A stretch of DNA of 64,000 nucleotides from Aquimarina mycalae (GTDB lineage: Bacteria > Bacteroidota > Bacteroidia > Flavobacteriales > Flavobacteriaceae). The notes under the pieces are model-generated. The model did not search any database. It was not told the DNA's origin and saw only the letters and a list, made by a program, of their open reading frames with translations. Of the stretch, positions 53,950-62,686 are shown piece after piece. The first letter of the stretch is position 1; each line of letters opens with the position of its first letter. The stretch covers positions 1-64,000 of the forward strand of contig NZ_JARYGY010000010.1 in assembly GCF_029906345.1 (NCBI RefSeq). Reading direction: 5' to 3'. A program made the translations under genes and the position numbers.

Positions 53950-54277
53950 AAGTAATTATTTTTGTTTTTTAATGCTTTAGTTTAAATCACTAATTGGTTT
54001 ATTTTCGATTTTAAAAGCAAATCCTGAATATTATAATTACTTGTAGTAAACAAATCATTAAAAAATGATAAATCGAAATATCTTTATCTATTTTTATTAT
54101 CTTTGTTTTAATCTATCTATAAGTAATTATAGTCATAATTTTACTTTTTTAACTAAGTAAAGTTTCGAAAATTAAGGGATTAGTGTGGTAGCTGTCCCTT
54201 TTTTTGTTGCTGTTTTCCTTGTTACATGATATACTGTTTTTAGTTGTTTCCTTACTTTTTATAATTGTTTCTTAATT
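53950..54277. other. Upstream region of susC, with hairpin
   Basis: No gene is seen. The minus-strand region holds the susC leader. One hairpin is clear (separate entry at 54174-54200). TTGGTTT half sites occur near 53995 but no full TGGTTnACCA palindrome, so I cannot place a GntR operator or a convincing promoter here. Confidence 0.5.
54174..54200 (-). terminator. Hairpin after the GntR gene
   Basis: AAGGGA (54174-54179) pairs with TCCCTT (54195-54200). On the minus strand it is followed by TTAATTTTC, so it could end the GntR transcript; on the plus strand a T run follows as well. The loop is long (15 nt), so confidence is moderate. Confidence 0.5.
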
Positions 54278-54991
54278 TTATTCGTAACAAAATTTATATA
54301 AATCTTTAAAGTGCTCTTCAAGTTTTTGAACGGCTTTATCTGGATCTTTCTCTACAATTGCATCTATAATTGCTTGATGTTCCTTAATTAATAAATGGTT
54401 TTCATCTTTATTACAGACTTTATTTGCTACAAAACGAGTAATAATTTCTGGAGTAATAACTAACATTAAAGAGTTGATTACACTATTACCACTTGCTTCA
54501 GATAATTTTAGATGAAACATTAAATCCTCTTCTACTGCATTAAGACCGTTTATTGCCTTCTCGCTGTATGCTTCATGTGCAGCTTGTATTTGATCCAAGT
54601 GTGCATCGGTTCTTCTGGTAGCTGCCAAGCGAACAGCATTTGTCTCTAAAATTAACCTTGTTTCTACCAGAGATTTAAAATCAGGTTCTTGTAATTGTAG
54701 AATATCGGACATCATACCATTTAGAGCAGTTACTCCAATATTAGATACTCGAGTACCACTTTGAGGATATTTTTTTACTAATCCATAAAATTCTAATCGT
54801 TGAATAGCTTGTCGTAATTGATTACGACTCACGCCTAATTTCTCTGCTAGAATTCTTTCTGCAGGAAGCTTGTCTCCAGGTTCAAGTTGCTTAGAAACAA
54901 TTAATTCCCTAATTTTAGAAATAATTATTTCTTCGGAACCCTTTTTGGGACTGGACAAAACGTCCGTTTCCTTTTCGATTTTAATACTCAT
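54278..54991 (-). CDS. GntR-family regulator (FadR/FCD subfamily)
   Basis: This is a 237-residue protein. Residues 20-90 form the GntR winged helix (IRELIVSKQLEPGDKLPAER, LGVSRNQLRQAIQRLEFYGL, KYPQSGTRV). Residues 105-235 form the FCD ligand domain (VETRLILETNAVRLAATRR, FHLKLSEASGNSVINSLM) with His residues that bind metal. It sits directly upstream of susC and is the likely sensor of an alginate degradation product. Its own promoter overlaps a pair of TGGTTnACCA sites, implying autoregulation. The start ATG at 54991 is 20 nt from the operator. Confidence 0.92.
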   Translation of the reverse strand: MSIKIEKETDVLSSPKKGSEEIIISKIRELIVSKQLEPGDKLPAERILAEKLGVSRNQLRQAIQRLEFYGLVKKYPQSGTRVSNIGVTALNGMMSDILQLQEPDFKSLVETRLILETNAVRLAATRRTDAHLDQIQAAHEAYSEKAINGLNAVEEDLMFHLKLSEASGNSVINSLMLVITPEIITRFVANKVCNKDENHLLIKEHQAIIDAIVEKDPDKAVQKLEEHFKDLYKFCYE

Positions 54992-55011
54992 ATACTGGTT
55001 TTGATTTTAAC

Positions 55012-55062
55012 TGGTTGACCAATCTGGTTAACCAAAAGTATTGTTTTTTTTTATTTTCACAA
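55012..55062 (-). promoter_or_regulatory. Autoregulatory promoter-operator of the GntR gene
   Basis: On the minus strand, TTG (55062-55060) and TACTTTTG (55040-55033) are 19 bp apart. Two palindromes, TGGTTAACCA (55034-55025) and TGGTCAACCA (55021-55012), centred 13 bp apart, begin at the end of the -7 box. The pair differs from the copy at 38591-38613 by one base when both are read in the same direction. Repressor binding would cover the start of transcription. Confidence 0.8.
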
Positions 55063-55501
55063 AATTTATATGTTAAAAATATTAGGAAACCTTAAAAAAA
55101 GAGCCTTTTTTTTAATCAAATACAAGCTCTGAACCCTTTCTAACAGTATAGAAACTATAAGAAATGTGTTTTTTTAATATTTTTATTAATATACTACTGT
55201 CTTGCTATTACTTAGCGATACTAGTAAGGTCATACTAATAGTAAGTATATATAGATCACTTCTAGAGTTAAAAATAATCAAAAAGCGAATAGATGTAATT
55301 GTCTAAGTTGTTAATAATTAGTTTAATGCAATTATGGAGTCTTTTTTTTACGGTTTATTCTTAATTATGGAAGTTGTTTTAAGAAAATGATAATTTTAGA
55401 AGATTTTAGTTTATTTCCTTTTGCTTGAATATGGTTTTTATGTAATATTGCATCATCTAGTTAACGAAAGGGGCTACGGCCGACGATTTAGAGTTACTAT
55501 T
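55063..55501. other. Intergenic region before the arginine leader peptide
   Basis: No gene is seen. It separates the divergent GntR and arginine units. On the plus strand a possible promoter is TTG at 55421-55423 with TAATATTG at 55443-55450 (19-bp gap, one mismatch to TAnnTTTG), which would start the arginine leader transcript near 55457. Otherwise AT-rich with many short runs. Confidence 0.45.
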
Positions 55502-55639
55502 ATGAAAACGACAAATTATATTCTTACAGAAGTTACAGTTCAATCCTTGAACCTATTAGGTAATACTATCATACCGATACGTCGCTTTCGTCGCCCCTTG
55601 GGGGTCTAACAATTTTATGAAGTAGGTGCGTCCTACTTC
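55468..55639 (+). promoter_or_regulatory. Structured arginine-operon leader RNA
   Basis: AAGGGGCTACG (55468-55478) can pair with CGTCGCCCCTT (55589-55599), 10 of 11 bases, enclosing the leader peptide frame; the right arm covers its last arginine codons. A second perfect hairpin, GAAGTAGG (55619-55626) with CCTACTTC (55632-55639), follows the leader stop. A ribosome stalled on the Arg codons would open the first pairing. No U run follows the second hairpin, so classical termination is not evident. Confidence 0.45.
55502..55609 (+). CDS. Putative arginine leader peptide
   Basis: This is a 35-codon frame from the ATG at 55502 that ends IPIRRFRRPLGV. Four of its last nine codons are arginine, all CGT or CGC, whereas AGA dominates in neighbouring genes. 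It lies about 270 bp before the first arginine gene and inside a region able to form alternative hairpins. This is the layout of an attenuation leader, in which stalling reports the level of charged arginine tRNA. No homologue is known to me, so the role is a hypothesis. Confidence 0.5.
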   Translation: MKTTNYILTEVTVQSLNLLGNTIIPIRRFRRPLGV

Positions 55640-55880
55640 CCCTAGAAACATATTCCGAATATTTGTATTGTTAAGATTATAATCAAGATTCAATGTATTA
55701 TAGTTATTAGCTAATACTTCATATTCTTACCTGGAATTAAAACTAAAAAATCAGTACAGATTATAGCTTTTTGATATACATAACTCATTGATGAAATGTG
55801 TTAAGTAAAAATGCTTAAATAAATCGAAGAGTTATATAATGAATTACATCTGACCTTAATATGGTGATAGTAATATACAG

Positions 55881-56522
55881 ATGAAAGAGATAGAAATTAT
55901 AATAGCAACAAAGGATCATCTTGCATATGCTTACGAGATATGTAATGTTATATCAGACTCTGCAAAAGTTAGAGGAACTGGTATAGCTAAGCGTACTCCT
56001 GAGTATATAAAAACCAAAATCAGAAACGGAAATGCAATTATCGCATTATCAAATGATCAATTTGCTGGATTTTGTTATATCGAAGTTTGGGGACACGAGA
56101 AGTATGTTGCTCATTCTGGATTAATAGTACATCCTAATCATAGAAATAAAGGATTGGCTAAAAAAATCAAAGAATTTACATTTAATTATTCTTTGAAAAA
56201 ATATCCAACCTCTAAAGTTTTTGGGATTACCACTGGATTAGCGGTTATGAAAATTAACTCTGATTTGGGATATAAGCCTGTAACTTTTTCCGAACTCACT
56301 GATGATCCTAAGTTTTGGGCTGGTTGTAAAACCTGCACTAATTATGACATCCTTACTGCAAAAGACCATAAAATGTGTTTATGTACAGGAATGTTATATG
56401 ATCCAATTAATGGAAAAAAGAAAAAGGAAAAATGGTACAACAAGAAAGTACTAAAAAGATTAAAAAACATAAAGCAAACAATGCTTGAAAATAATAAACA
56501 ATTGATACTATGGAAAAAGTAG
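55881..56522 (+). CDS. GNAT acetyltransferase of the arginine operon (ArgA-like role)
   Basis: This is a 213-residue GNAT protein. VAHSGLIVHPNHRNKGLAKKI is the acetyl-CoA-binding loop (R/NxxGxA type), and SDLGYKPVTFSEL follows. A cysteine-rich tail (GCKTCTNYDIL, MCLCTGMLYDP) may bind metal. In Bacteroidetes this gene type opens the arginine operon and probably acylates glutamate at the first step, in place of classical ArgA/ArgJ. It overlaps argG by 13 bp. The ATG at 55881 is the first good start. Confidence 0.8.
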   Translation: MKEIEIIIATKDHLAYAYEICNVISDSAKVRGTGIAKRTPEYIKTKIRNGNAIIALSNDQFAGFCYIEVWGHEKYVAHSGLIVHPNHRNKGLAKKIKEFTFNYSLKKYPTSKVFGITTGLAVMKINSDLGYKPVTFSELTDDPKFWAGCKTCTNYDILTAKDHKMCLCTGMLYDPINGKKKKEKWYNKKVLKRLKNIKQTMLENNKQLILWKK

Positions 56523-57700
56523 TAGTAGCATATAGCGGAGGTTTAGATACTTCATACTGTGTAAAATACCTTATACACGAAAAAAAATTAGACGTACATA
56601 CCATATTGGTAAATACGGGAGGGTTTTCTAAAGAAGAGCTCCTACAGACAGAAAAAAGAGCATATGAGTTAGGAAGCACCTCTCATACAAATAAAACTAT
56701 ACTGAATGAATTTTATCAAAAAGCAATTAAGTATTTGATTTTTGGAAATGTTCTTAAAAATAACACCTATCCTCTTTCTGTAAGTGCAGAAAGAATATTT
56801 CAGGCAATAGAAGTCATAAATTATGCTAAAAAAGTAGGAGCCAAGTATATTGCGCATGGTAGCACTGGTGCTGGAAATGACCAAATTAGATTTGATGTTA
56901 TATTTCAAACCTTAGCACCAGAAATAGAAATAATAACACCCATTAGAGATTTAAAACTTTCACGTCAAGAAGAGGTTGAATTTTTAGAAAAACATGGAGT
57001 GCATTATAGTTGGGAAAAAGCTCAGTATTCTATTAATAAAGGGATTTGGGGAACAAGTGTAGGAGGAAAAGAAACCTTAACCTCACATAGTTCTTTACCA
57101 GAGAATGCATATCCAAGTCAATTACAAAAGCAACAAGAAGAAACAATAATTCTGAATTTTGAAAAAGGAGAGTTAGTAGGTTTAGACGGTGTCCAAGATA
57201 CACCCATTAGAAATATTCAGAAACTAGAGGAGCTGGCTAGTGCATATGCCATTGGTAGGGATATTCATGTGGGAGATACTATTATTGGTATTAAAGGTAG
57301 AGTAGGGTTTGAAGCTGCAGCACCTCTTGTAATTATAAAGGCACATCATTTATTAGAAAAACATGTGTTGACCAAATGGCAACAGTATTGGAAAGAACAA
57401 TTAGCAAATTGGTATGGAATGCTGTTACATGAAGGAAATTATATGGATCCTGTAATGAGAAATATCGAAGTTTTTCTTGATGATTCTCAACAATCTGTTA
57501 CTGGTAATGTAATAGTGAAATTGAAACCCTATCATTTTACCTTAGAAGGGATTGAATCTGAATTCGATATGATGAAATCTGACTTTGGGCAATATGGCGA
57601 AATGAATAATTCTTGGACCTCTGAAGATGCTAAAGGTTTTATTAAGATCTATGGCAATGCTAATAAAATATATCACAATGTAAATGCTAATAAGTTATGA
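56510..57700 (+). CDS. argG: Argininosuccinate synthase
   Basis: This 396-residue protein has the PP-loop AYSGGLDTSYC (7-17), HGSTGAGNDQIRFD (citrulline/aspartate site) and SINKGIWGTSVGG. It joins citrulline and aspartate with ATP to argininosuccinate, the penultimate step of arginine synthesis. It overlaps the GNAT gene by 13 bp and argC by 4 bp. The length is typical of the family. Confidence 0.95.
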   Translation: MEKVVVAYSGGLDTSYCVKYLIHEKKLDVHTILVNTGGFSKEELLQTEKRAYELGSTSHTNKTILNEFYQKAIKYLIFGNVLKNNTYPLSVSAERIFQAIEVINYAKKVGAKYIAHGSTGAGNDQIRFDVIFQTLAPEIEIITPIRDLKLSRQEEVEFLEKHGVHYSWEKAQYSINKGIWGTSVGGKETLTSHSSLPENAYPSQLQKQQEETIILNFEKGELVGLDGVQDTPIRNIQKLEELASAYAIGRDIHVGDTIIGIKGRVGFEAAAPLVIIKAHHLLEKHVLTKWQQYWKEQLANWYGMLLHEGNYMDPVMRNIEVFLDDSQQSVTGNVIVKLKPYHFTLEGIESEFDMMKSDFGQYGEMNNSWTSEDAKGFIKIYGNANKIYHNVNANKL

Positions 57701-58674
57701 TTGCAGTAGGAATAGTTGGTGGATCAGGATACACCGCAGGAGAATTACTTAGATTACTGGTACATCATCCAAAAGTAGCCCTGGATTTTGTATATAGTAC
57801 GACCAATGCAGGTGTTTCTATCAGTAAACAGCATACAGATTTAATAGGAGAAATAGACCTTAAGTTTACCGATAGCATTAATCCAAATGTGGACGTATTA
57901 TTCTTATGTCTTGGTCATGGAAGGTCCAGAACATTTTTAGAAATGAATACTTTTTCTAAGAAAACAAAAGTGATAGATCTTGGTAATGATTTTAGATTAA
58001 AGGATGACCAGAAATTTTTGGATAGAAGCTTTGTATATGGATTACCAGAATTGCAAAAAGAAAAAATTCAATCTGCTCAAAATATTGCAAATCCAGGATG
58101 CTTTGCTACAGCAATTCAATTAGGCCTGTTGCCTTTAGCATCTATAGATAAAATAATAGATACAGTACATATTAATGCAACTACAGGAAGTACTGGCGCT
58201 GGAGTAATGCCTGGCGGAACTACTCATTTTAGCTGGAGAGATAATAATTTTTCTAGTTATAAAGTGTTTTCGCATCAGCATTTGGGAGAGATTAATCAAA
58301 GCATAGCGCAGTTGCAAGCTGATTTTAAGACTCCAATTTTCTTTATACCTAATAGAGGAAATTTTAGCAAAGGAATTTATGCAACTATGTATACTAAGTA
58401 TGAAGGAACTGAATCAGAAGCAAAAGAGTTATATGCATCTTATTATAAAGATGCAAAATTTACAGTGGTATCTGATGAAGAAATTAACCTTAAGCAGGTT
58501 GTAAATACCAATAAATGTATTTTACATATTAGTAAAAAAAATGGAATGTTATTAATCACATCAGTAATTGATAACTTGATAAAAGGTGCATCTGGTCAAG
58601 CCATTCATAATATGAATTTAATGTTTGGATTGGAAGAAAAAATGGGGTTAGAATTAAAAGCAAGTGCATTTTAA
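57697..58674 (+). CDS. argC: N-acetyl-gamma-glutamyl-phosphate reductase
   Basis: This 325-residue protein starts with the nucleotide-binding VGIVGGSGYTAGELLRLL and has the catalytic cysteine C135 in ANPGCFATAIQLG and His in HQHLGEI. It reduces N-acyl-glutamyl phosphate to the semialdehyde with NADPH. A repeat element of about 75 bp separates it from proC, the only sizeable gap in the operon. Confidence 0.95.
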   Translation: MIAVGIVGGSGYTAGELLRLLVHHPKVALDFVYSTTNAGVSISKQHTDLIGEIDLKFTDSINPNVDVLFLCLGHGRSRTFLEMNTFSKKTKVIDLGNDFRLKDDQKFLDRSFVYGLPELQKEKIQSAQNIANPGCFATAIQLGLLPLASIDKIIDTVHINATTGSTGAGVMPGGTTHFSWRDNNFSSYKVFSHQHLGEINQSIAQLQADFKTPIFFIPNRGNFSKGIYATMYTKYEGTESEAKELYASYYKDAKFTVVSDEEINLKQVVNTNKCILHISKKNGMLLITSVIDNLIKGASGQAIHNMNLMFGLEEKMGLELKASAF

Positions 58675-58685
58675 AAATGACAATT

Positions 58686-58759
58686 GTCATACTGAACTTG
58701 TCGAAGTGTTTTCAATATTTAAGATAATGAATGTAAGTCTTTAACAGGTTCAGACTGAC
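58686..58759. repeat. REP-like imperfect inverted repeat between argC and proC
   Basis: GTCATACTGAACTTGTC (58686-58702) and the reverse complement of AACAGGTTCAGACTGAC (58743-58759) agree at most positions (GTCA, CTGAAC, TGT), forming a long imperfect stem with a loop of about 40 nt. Similar GTCAnnCTGAACTTG modules are frequent intergenic repeats in Flavobacteriia. It may be a REP/MITE-type element inserted in the operon. Confidence 0.5.
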
Positions 58760-58775
58760 TAAAAAGAAATAAAGA

Positions 58776-59570
58776 ATGGATACAATAACAATTATAGGAG
58801 GAGGAAACTTAGGAAAATCCATAATATCTGGATTATCTGGAAGTGACTTGTTCGAAGCAAAAAATATCACTGTAGTTGATAAATCGAAATATAACTTAAA
58901 AGAAGTAGAAGAAAAACTGGGAGTGTCGACATCACAGAATATTCCAACATCTATAAAGGATGTAAAATGGGTTATACTTTGTGTTCAACCAAGGCAGTTA
59001 GATATTGTTTTACAAGAGATTAAAGATATACTTACTGCGGATCAAATATTAATATCGACAGTAACGGGTACTTCAATAGAAGAAATTAATGCAATAGTTC
59101 CGAATAATAAAGTAGTTAGAGTAATGCCTAATACAGGAGCGGCAAAAAAGCTATCGATGACCTGTATAGCTGCTAATAATGATGTAAAGGAAGAACTCGC
59201 AATGGTAGAAAAAATGTTTGATACCATTGGTGAAACGTTGATTATAGAAGAACGATTGATGCAGGCAGCTACAGTTTTAGGCGCTAGCGGAATAGCGTTC
59301 TTTCTAAGGTTTTTAAGAGCAATGATTCAAGGTGGAATTCAAATGGGTTTTCATCCTCATGAGGCTCAGATTATTGCAGTACAAACAGCCATTGGAGCAG
59401 CAACATTGGTTGCAGAAAATGGAACACATCCTGAACGCGAAATAGATAAAGTAACCACACCACAAGGATGTACAATTGAGGGATTAAATGAAATGGAACA
59501 TCAAGGATTAAGCTCATCGGTCATAAAAGGAGTAATGGCTTCTTATGAAAAAATTAATACAATTAAATAA
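58776..59570 (+). CDS. proC: Pyrroline-5-carboxylate reductase
   Basis: This 264-residue protein has GGGNLGKSIISGL (NADPH loop), VRVMPNTGAAKK and the ProC signature in TPQGCTIEGLNEMEHQG. It reduces pyrroline-5-carboxylate to proline. In this operon it lies beside the ornithine genes and the proA/proB pair, so arginine and proline synthesis share one transcript. The next gene starts 5 bp downstream. Confidence 0.92.
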   Translation: MDTITIIGGGNLGKSIISGLSGSDLFEAKNITVVDKSKYNLKEVEEKLGVSTSQNIPTSIKDVKWVILCVQPRQLDIVLQEIKDILTADQILISTVTGTSIEEINAIVPNNKVVRVMPNTGAAKKLSMTCIAANNDVKEELAMVEKMFDTIGETLIIEERLMQAATVLGASGIAFFLRFLRAMIQGGIQMGFHPHEAQIIAVQTAIGAATLVAENGTHPEREIDKVTTPQGCTIEGLNEMEHQGLSSSVIKGVMASYEKINTIK

Positions 59571-59575
59571 AAGCT

Positions 59576-60715
59576 ATGAAACTATTTGATGTGTATCCAT
59601 TATATGATGTAGAGCCAGTAAAGGCATATGATAGCACAGTAATTGATGATAATGGAGTTGAGTATTTAGACTTATATGGAGGTCACGCTGTGATATCAAT
59701 TGGTCATTCTCATCCTCATTATGTAAAAAGATTAAAAGAACAATTAGAACATATTGGTTTTTATTCTAATGCTGTTCAAAACAGTTTACAATCCAAATTA
59801 GCAGAAAAATTAGGGAAGCTATCAGGCTATAATGAATACCAGTTATTTCTGTGTAATTCGGGAGCAGAAGCAAACGAAAATGCATTAAAATTAGCTTCTT
59901 TTTATACAGGTAAATCTAGGGTGATAGCATTTAATAATGGCTTTCATGGAAGAACATCTGCAGCGGTGGCTGCTACTGATAATGCTAAGATCAATTCACC
60001 CCTAAATAAACAGCAAGACGTCACCTTTTTACCGTTAAATAAACTAGAGTTAGTCCAAGCTGAGTTGGAAAAAGGTGATGTGTGCGCTGTAATTATTGAA
60101 CCCATTCAAGGAGTAGGTGGATTGGATGAAGGAACAACCAGTTTTTTTCAAGGATTAGAAAAAGCATGTAAAGAGCATAATACATTGTTAATTCTTGACG
60201 AAGTGCAATCTGGTTTTGGTAGAAGTGGTAAATTTTTTGCACATCAATATCATGATATTGCTCCAGATATTATTTCTATAGCCAAAGGAATGGGTAATGG
60301 TTTCCCAATAGGAGGAATTATGATTGCACCTCAGATTAAACCTGATTATGGATTATTAGGAACTACGTTTGGAGGAAACCATTTAGCCTGTGTTGCCGCC
60401 TTATCGGTTTTGGAAGTAATTGAGATAGAAAATTTAATAGACAATGCTAAAATAACAGGAGCATATTTTCTGTCAAAAGCCAGTAGCATACCAGGAGTAA
60501 AAAAAGTAAAAGGAAAAGGGCTAATGCTGGGATTAGAATTTGATTTTGAAGTAAGTAATCTTCGTGAAAAATTAATCTATGATGAGCACATTTTTACAGG
60601 TGGTGCAATGAACAAAAAATTATTAAGAATACTACCTCCATTAACCATCGGAAAATTAGAAATAGATCAATTTTTTGAAGCACTTCAAAAAGTGTTGGTA
60701 GCAGAAAAAGTATAA
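59576..60715 (+). CDS. argD: Acyl-ornithine aminotransferase (class III)
   Basis: This is a 379-residue PLP enzyme of the class III family. NSGAEANENALKLA, ILDEVQSGFGRSGKFFAHQY and PLP-binding lysine K237 in SIAKGMGNGFPIGG are all present. It converts N-acyl-glutamate semialdehyde to N-acyl-ornithine with glutamate as amino donor. Ornithine aminotransferase (RocD) is closely related; operon position and the acylated pathway favour ArgD. Confidence 0.9.
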   Translation: MKLFDVYPLYDVEPVKAYDSTVIDDNGVEYLDLYGGHAVISIGHSHPHYVKRLKEQLEHIGFYSNAVQNSLQSKLAEKLGKLSGYNEYQLFLCNSGAEANENALKLASFYTGKSRVIAFNNGFHGRTSAAVAATDNAKINSPLNKQQDVTFLPLNKLELVQAELEKGDVCAVIIEPIQGVGGLDEGTTSFFQGLEKACKEHNTLLILDEVQSGFGRSGKFFAHQYHDIAPDIISIAKGMGNGFPIGGIMIAPQIKPDYGLLGTTFGGNHLACVAALSVLEVIEIENLIDNAKITGAYFLSKASSIPGVKKVKGKGLMLGLEFDFEVSNLREKLIYDEHIFTGGAMNKKLLRILPPLTIGKLEIDQFFEALQKVLVAEKV

Positions 60716-60717
60716 GT

Positions 60718-61914
60718 ATGGATCATATATTAAACATATCTCAAAAAAATGCAGTACTGAACACAATGACAGTACTTATAGATAAACAAAGAGATGCTAT
60801 TATAAAAGCAAATCTAAAGGATCTTGATTCATATACTGGAAATGATGTAGCTATGAAGGATCGTCTTAAAGTAGACCAGAAAAAGATTGATGGAATGATT
60901 GCAGCGCTCCATCAACTGGCAAATCAAGAAGATCCTATAGGAGTAGAGCGTTTTAGATTTACACATGATAACGGAATGCAGGTATATAACAAAACCGCTG
61001 CATTTGGAACTGTTTTAATTATATACGAATCTAGGCCAGATGTAACAATTGAAGCAGCTGGTATAGCATTCAAATCTGGAAATAGGATTTTACTTAAAGG
61101 AGGTAAAGAATCTTTACACTCTAATTTAGAAATAGTAAAACTTTGGCATCAAGCGCTCAAGGAAAATGATATTTCGCCAAGTTGGATAACATACTTGAAT
61201 TATAATAGAACAGAAACTCAAAAATTTCTGGAAAAACCAACACAAAATGTCGATTTAATTGTTCCAAGAGGAGGAGAGAAATTGATAGCATTTGTAAAAG
61301 AACATGCTACTTGTCCAGTTATCGTAAGCGGAAGAGGCAATAATTTTGTCTATGTACATAATGAAGCAGATAAAACATTGGCTTTAGATAATATTATCAA
61401 CGGTAAAACAGATAAAATATCTGCTTGTAATGCTGTTGATAAAGTATTAATTGATAGAAACCTCCCTAATAAAGAAAAGTTTATTAAAGAACTTATTACA
61501 ACACTTCAAAATTATAATGTAGAAATATTAGGAGATTCTTATATATCAGAATATGAAAATGTTAGTGTGATACCAAATGAAACTATATGGCAAGAAGAGT
61601 TTCTGGATTATAAGATTGTTATTGGTGAAACGGAAAATGCAACAGCAGCAATTTCTAAAATCAATGACTATAGTGGAGGACACTCTGCAGCAATTATTAC
61701 TACTAATCAACAAGAAGCAGAGTTTTTTATGTCATCGGTAGATTGTGCTGCGGTTTATCATAATGCATCAACAAGATTTACTGACGGTTTTCAGTTAGGA
61801 CTGGGAGGAGAATTAGCGATAAGTACGGATAAATTGCATCAAAGAGGTCCAATAGGATTACAACATTTAGTTACTAATAAATGGTATATACACGGAGATG
61901 GGCAGATTAGATAA
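60718..61914 (+). CDS. proA: Gamma-glutamyl phosphate reductase
   Basis: This 398-residue protein is an aldehyde dehydrogenase-like enzyme. GTVLIIYESRPDVTIEAAGI is the ProA hallmark, KGGKESLHSN supports cofactor binding, and the catalytic cysteine is in KISACNAVDKVLID. It makes glutamate semialdehyde from glutamyl phosphate in proline synthesis. It overlaps proB by 17 bp; the proA-before-proB order is the reverse of that in many bacteria. Confidence 0.93.
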   Translation: MDHILNISQKNAVLNTMTVLIDKQRDAIIKANLKDLDSYTGNDVAMKDRLKVDQKKIDGMIAALHQLANQEDPIGVERFRFTHDNGMQVYNKTAAFGTVLIIYESRPDVTIEAAGIAFKSGNRILLKGGKESLHSNLEIVKLWHQALKENDISPSWITYLNYNRTETQKFLEKPTQNVDLIVPRGGEKLIAFVKEHATCPVIVSGRGNNFVYVHNEADKTLALDNIINGKTDKISACNAVDKVLIDRNLPNKEKFIKELITTLQNYNVEILGDSYISEYENVSVIPNETIWQEEFLDYKIVIGETENATAAISKINDYSGGHSAAIITTNQQEAEFFMSSVDCAAVYHNASTRFTDGFQLGLGGELAISTDKLHQRGPIGLQHLVTNKWYIHGDGQIR

Positions 61915-62686
61915 AAAAAGAGTAGTACTTAAAATAGGATCTAATGTCCTAACTAAGGAAAGCGATCATATCTCAAGAGGGAAAATTGAAGATATTGGTA
62001 GACAGATAGTGACTTTACAAAAGGATTATGAGTTTGTAATTGTCAGTTCAGGAGCAATAGCTGTGGCAAAACAATTTGTGAACCTTGAAAGTAACGGAAA
62101 AGAAATAAATGTAAAACAAGCATTAGCATCAATAGGTCAACCTCATTTGATGAGAATTTTTCAGGAGAGTTTTAGAGATCTTGGATTGCTTACTTCGCAG
62201 TGTTTATTGTCTTATTCAGATTTTGAAAGAGAACAATCAAAAAAGAATATAGTCAATACAATTAATGTACTTGTGGCAAACAATTATATACCAATAATTA
62301 ATGAAAATGATACCGTTGCTACCGATGAGATTCAATTTGGAGATAATGATAAGTTAGCAGCATTAACAGCTTCTTTGTTGGATGCAGATTTGTTAACCAT
62401 TGCTACGAATACTAATGGCATTTGCACTAAAGAATCTGTTAAGAATAATACGTACAAAACCATTGATACAGTTGATGATATAGCATCCTTAGAGAACGAA
62501 ATTGTTTCTCAGATTTCAACGCATGGAACAGGAGGAATGATGTCTAAAATCCAAGCAGCCAATATTGCACAAGACGCAAATATAGAAACCTGGATCGTAA
62601 ACGGTTTAGAGGATAATTTTATGGTAAATGCAATACATAACACTATTCCTTTTACCAAAATACTTAAAGCAGAATATCATGGATAA
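61898..62686 (+). CDS. proB: Glutamate 5-kinase (short, no PUA domain)
   Basis: This 262-residue amino acid kinase has VVLKIGSNVLT (ATP loop), VSSGAIAVA, ALASIGQPHLM and INENDTVATDEIQFGDNDKLAAL (glutamate site). It phosphorylates glutamate at the first step of proline synthesis and is the usual feedback-controlled point. It lacks the C-terminal PUA domain of the E. coli enzyme (367 residues), as is common in Bacteroidetes. It overlaps the next gene by 8 bp. Confidence 0.92.
   Translation: MGRLDKKRVVLKIGSNVLTKESDHISRGKIEDIGRQIVTLQKDYEFVIVSSGAIAVAKQFVNLESNGKEINVKQALASIGQPHLMRIFQESFRDLGLLTSQCLLSYSDFEREQSKKNIVNTINVLVANNYIPIINENDTVATDEIQFGDNDKLAALTASLLDADLLTIATNTNGICTKESVKNNTYKTIDTVDDIASLENEIVSQISTHGTGGMMSKIQAANIAQDANIETWIVNGLEDNFMVNAIHNTIPFTKILKAEYHG

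Noticed and set aside
55421..55501. TTG-started extension of the arginine leader frame
   Set aside because: The extension lies over the predicted promoter and transcription start; the ATG at 55502 is the better start, although the extension also encodes GRRFR.
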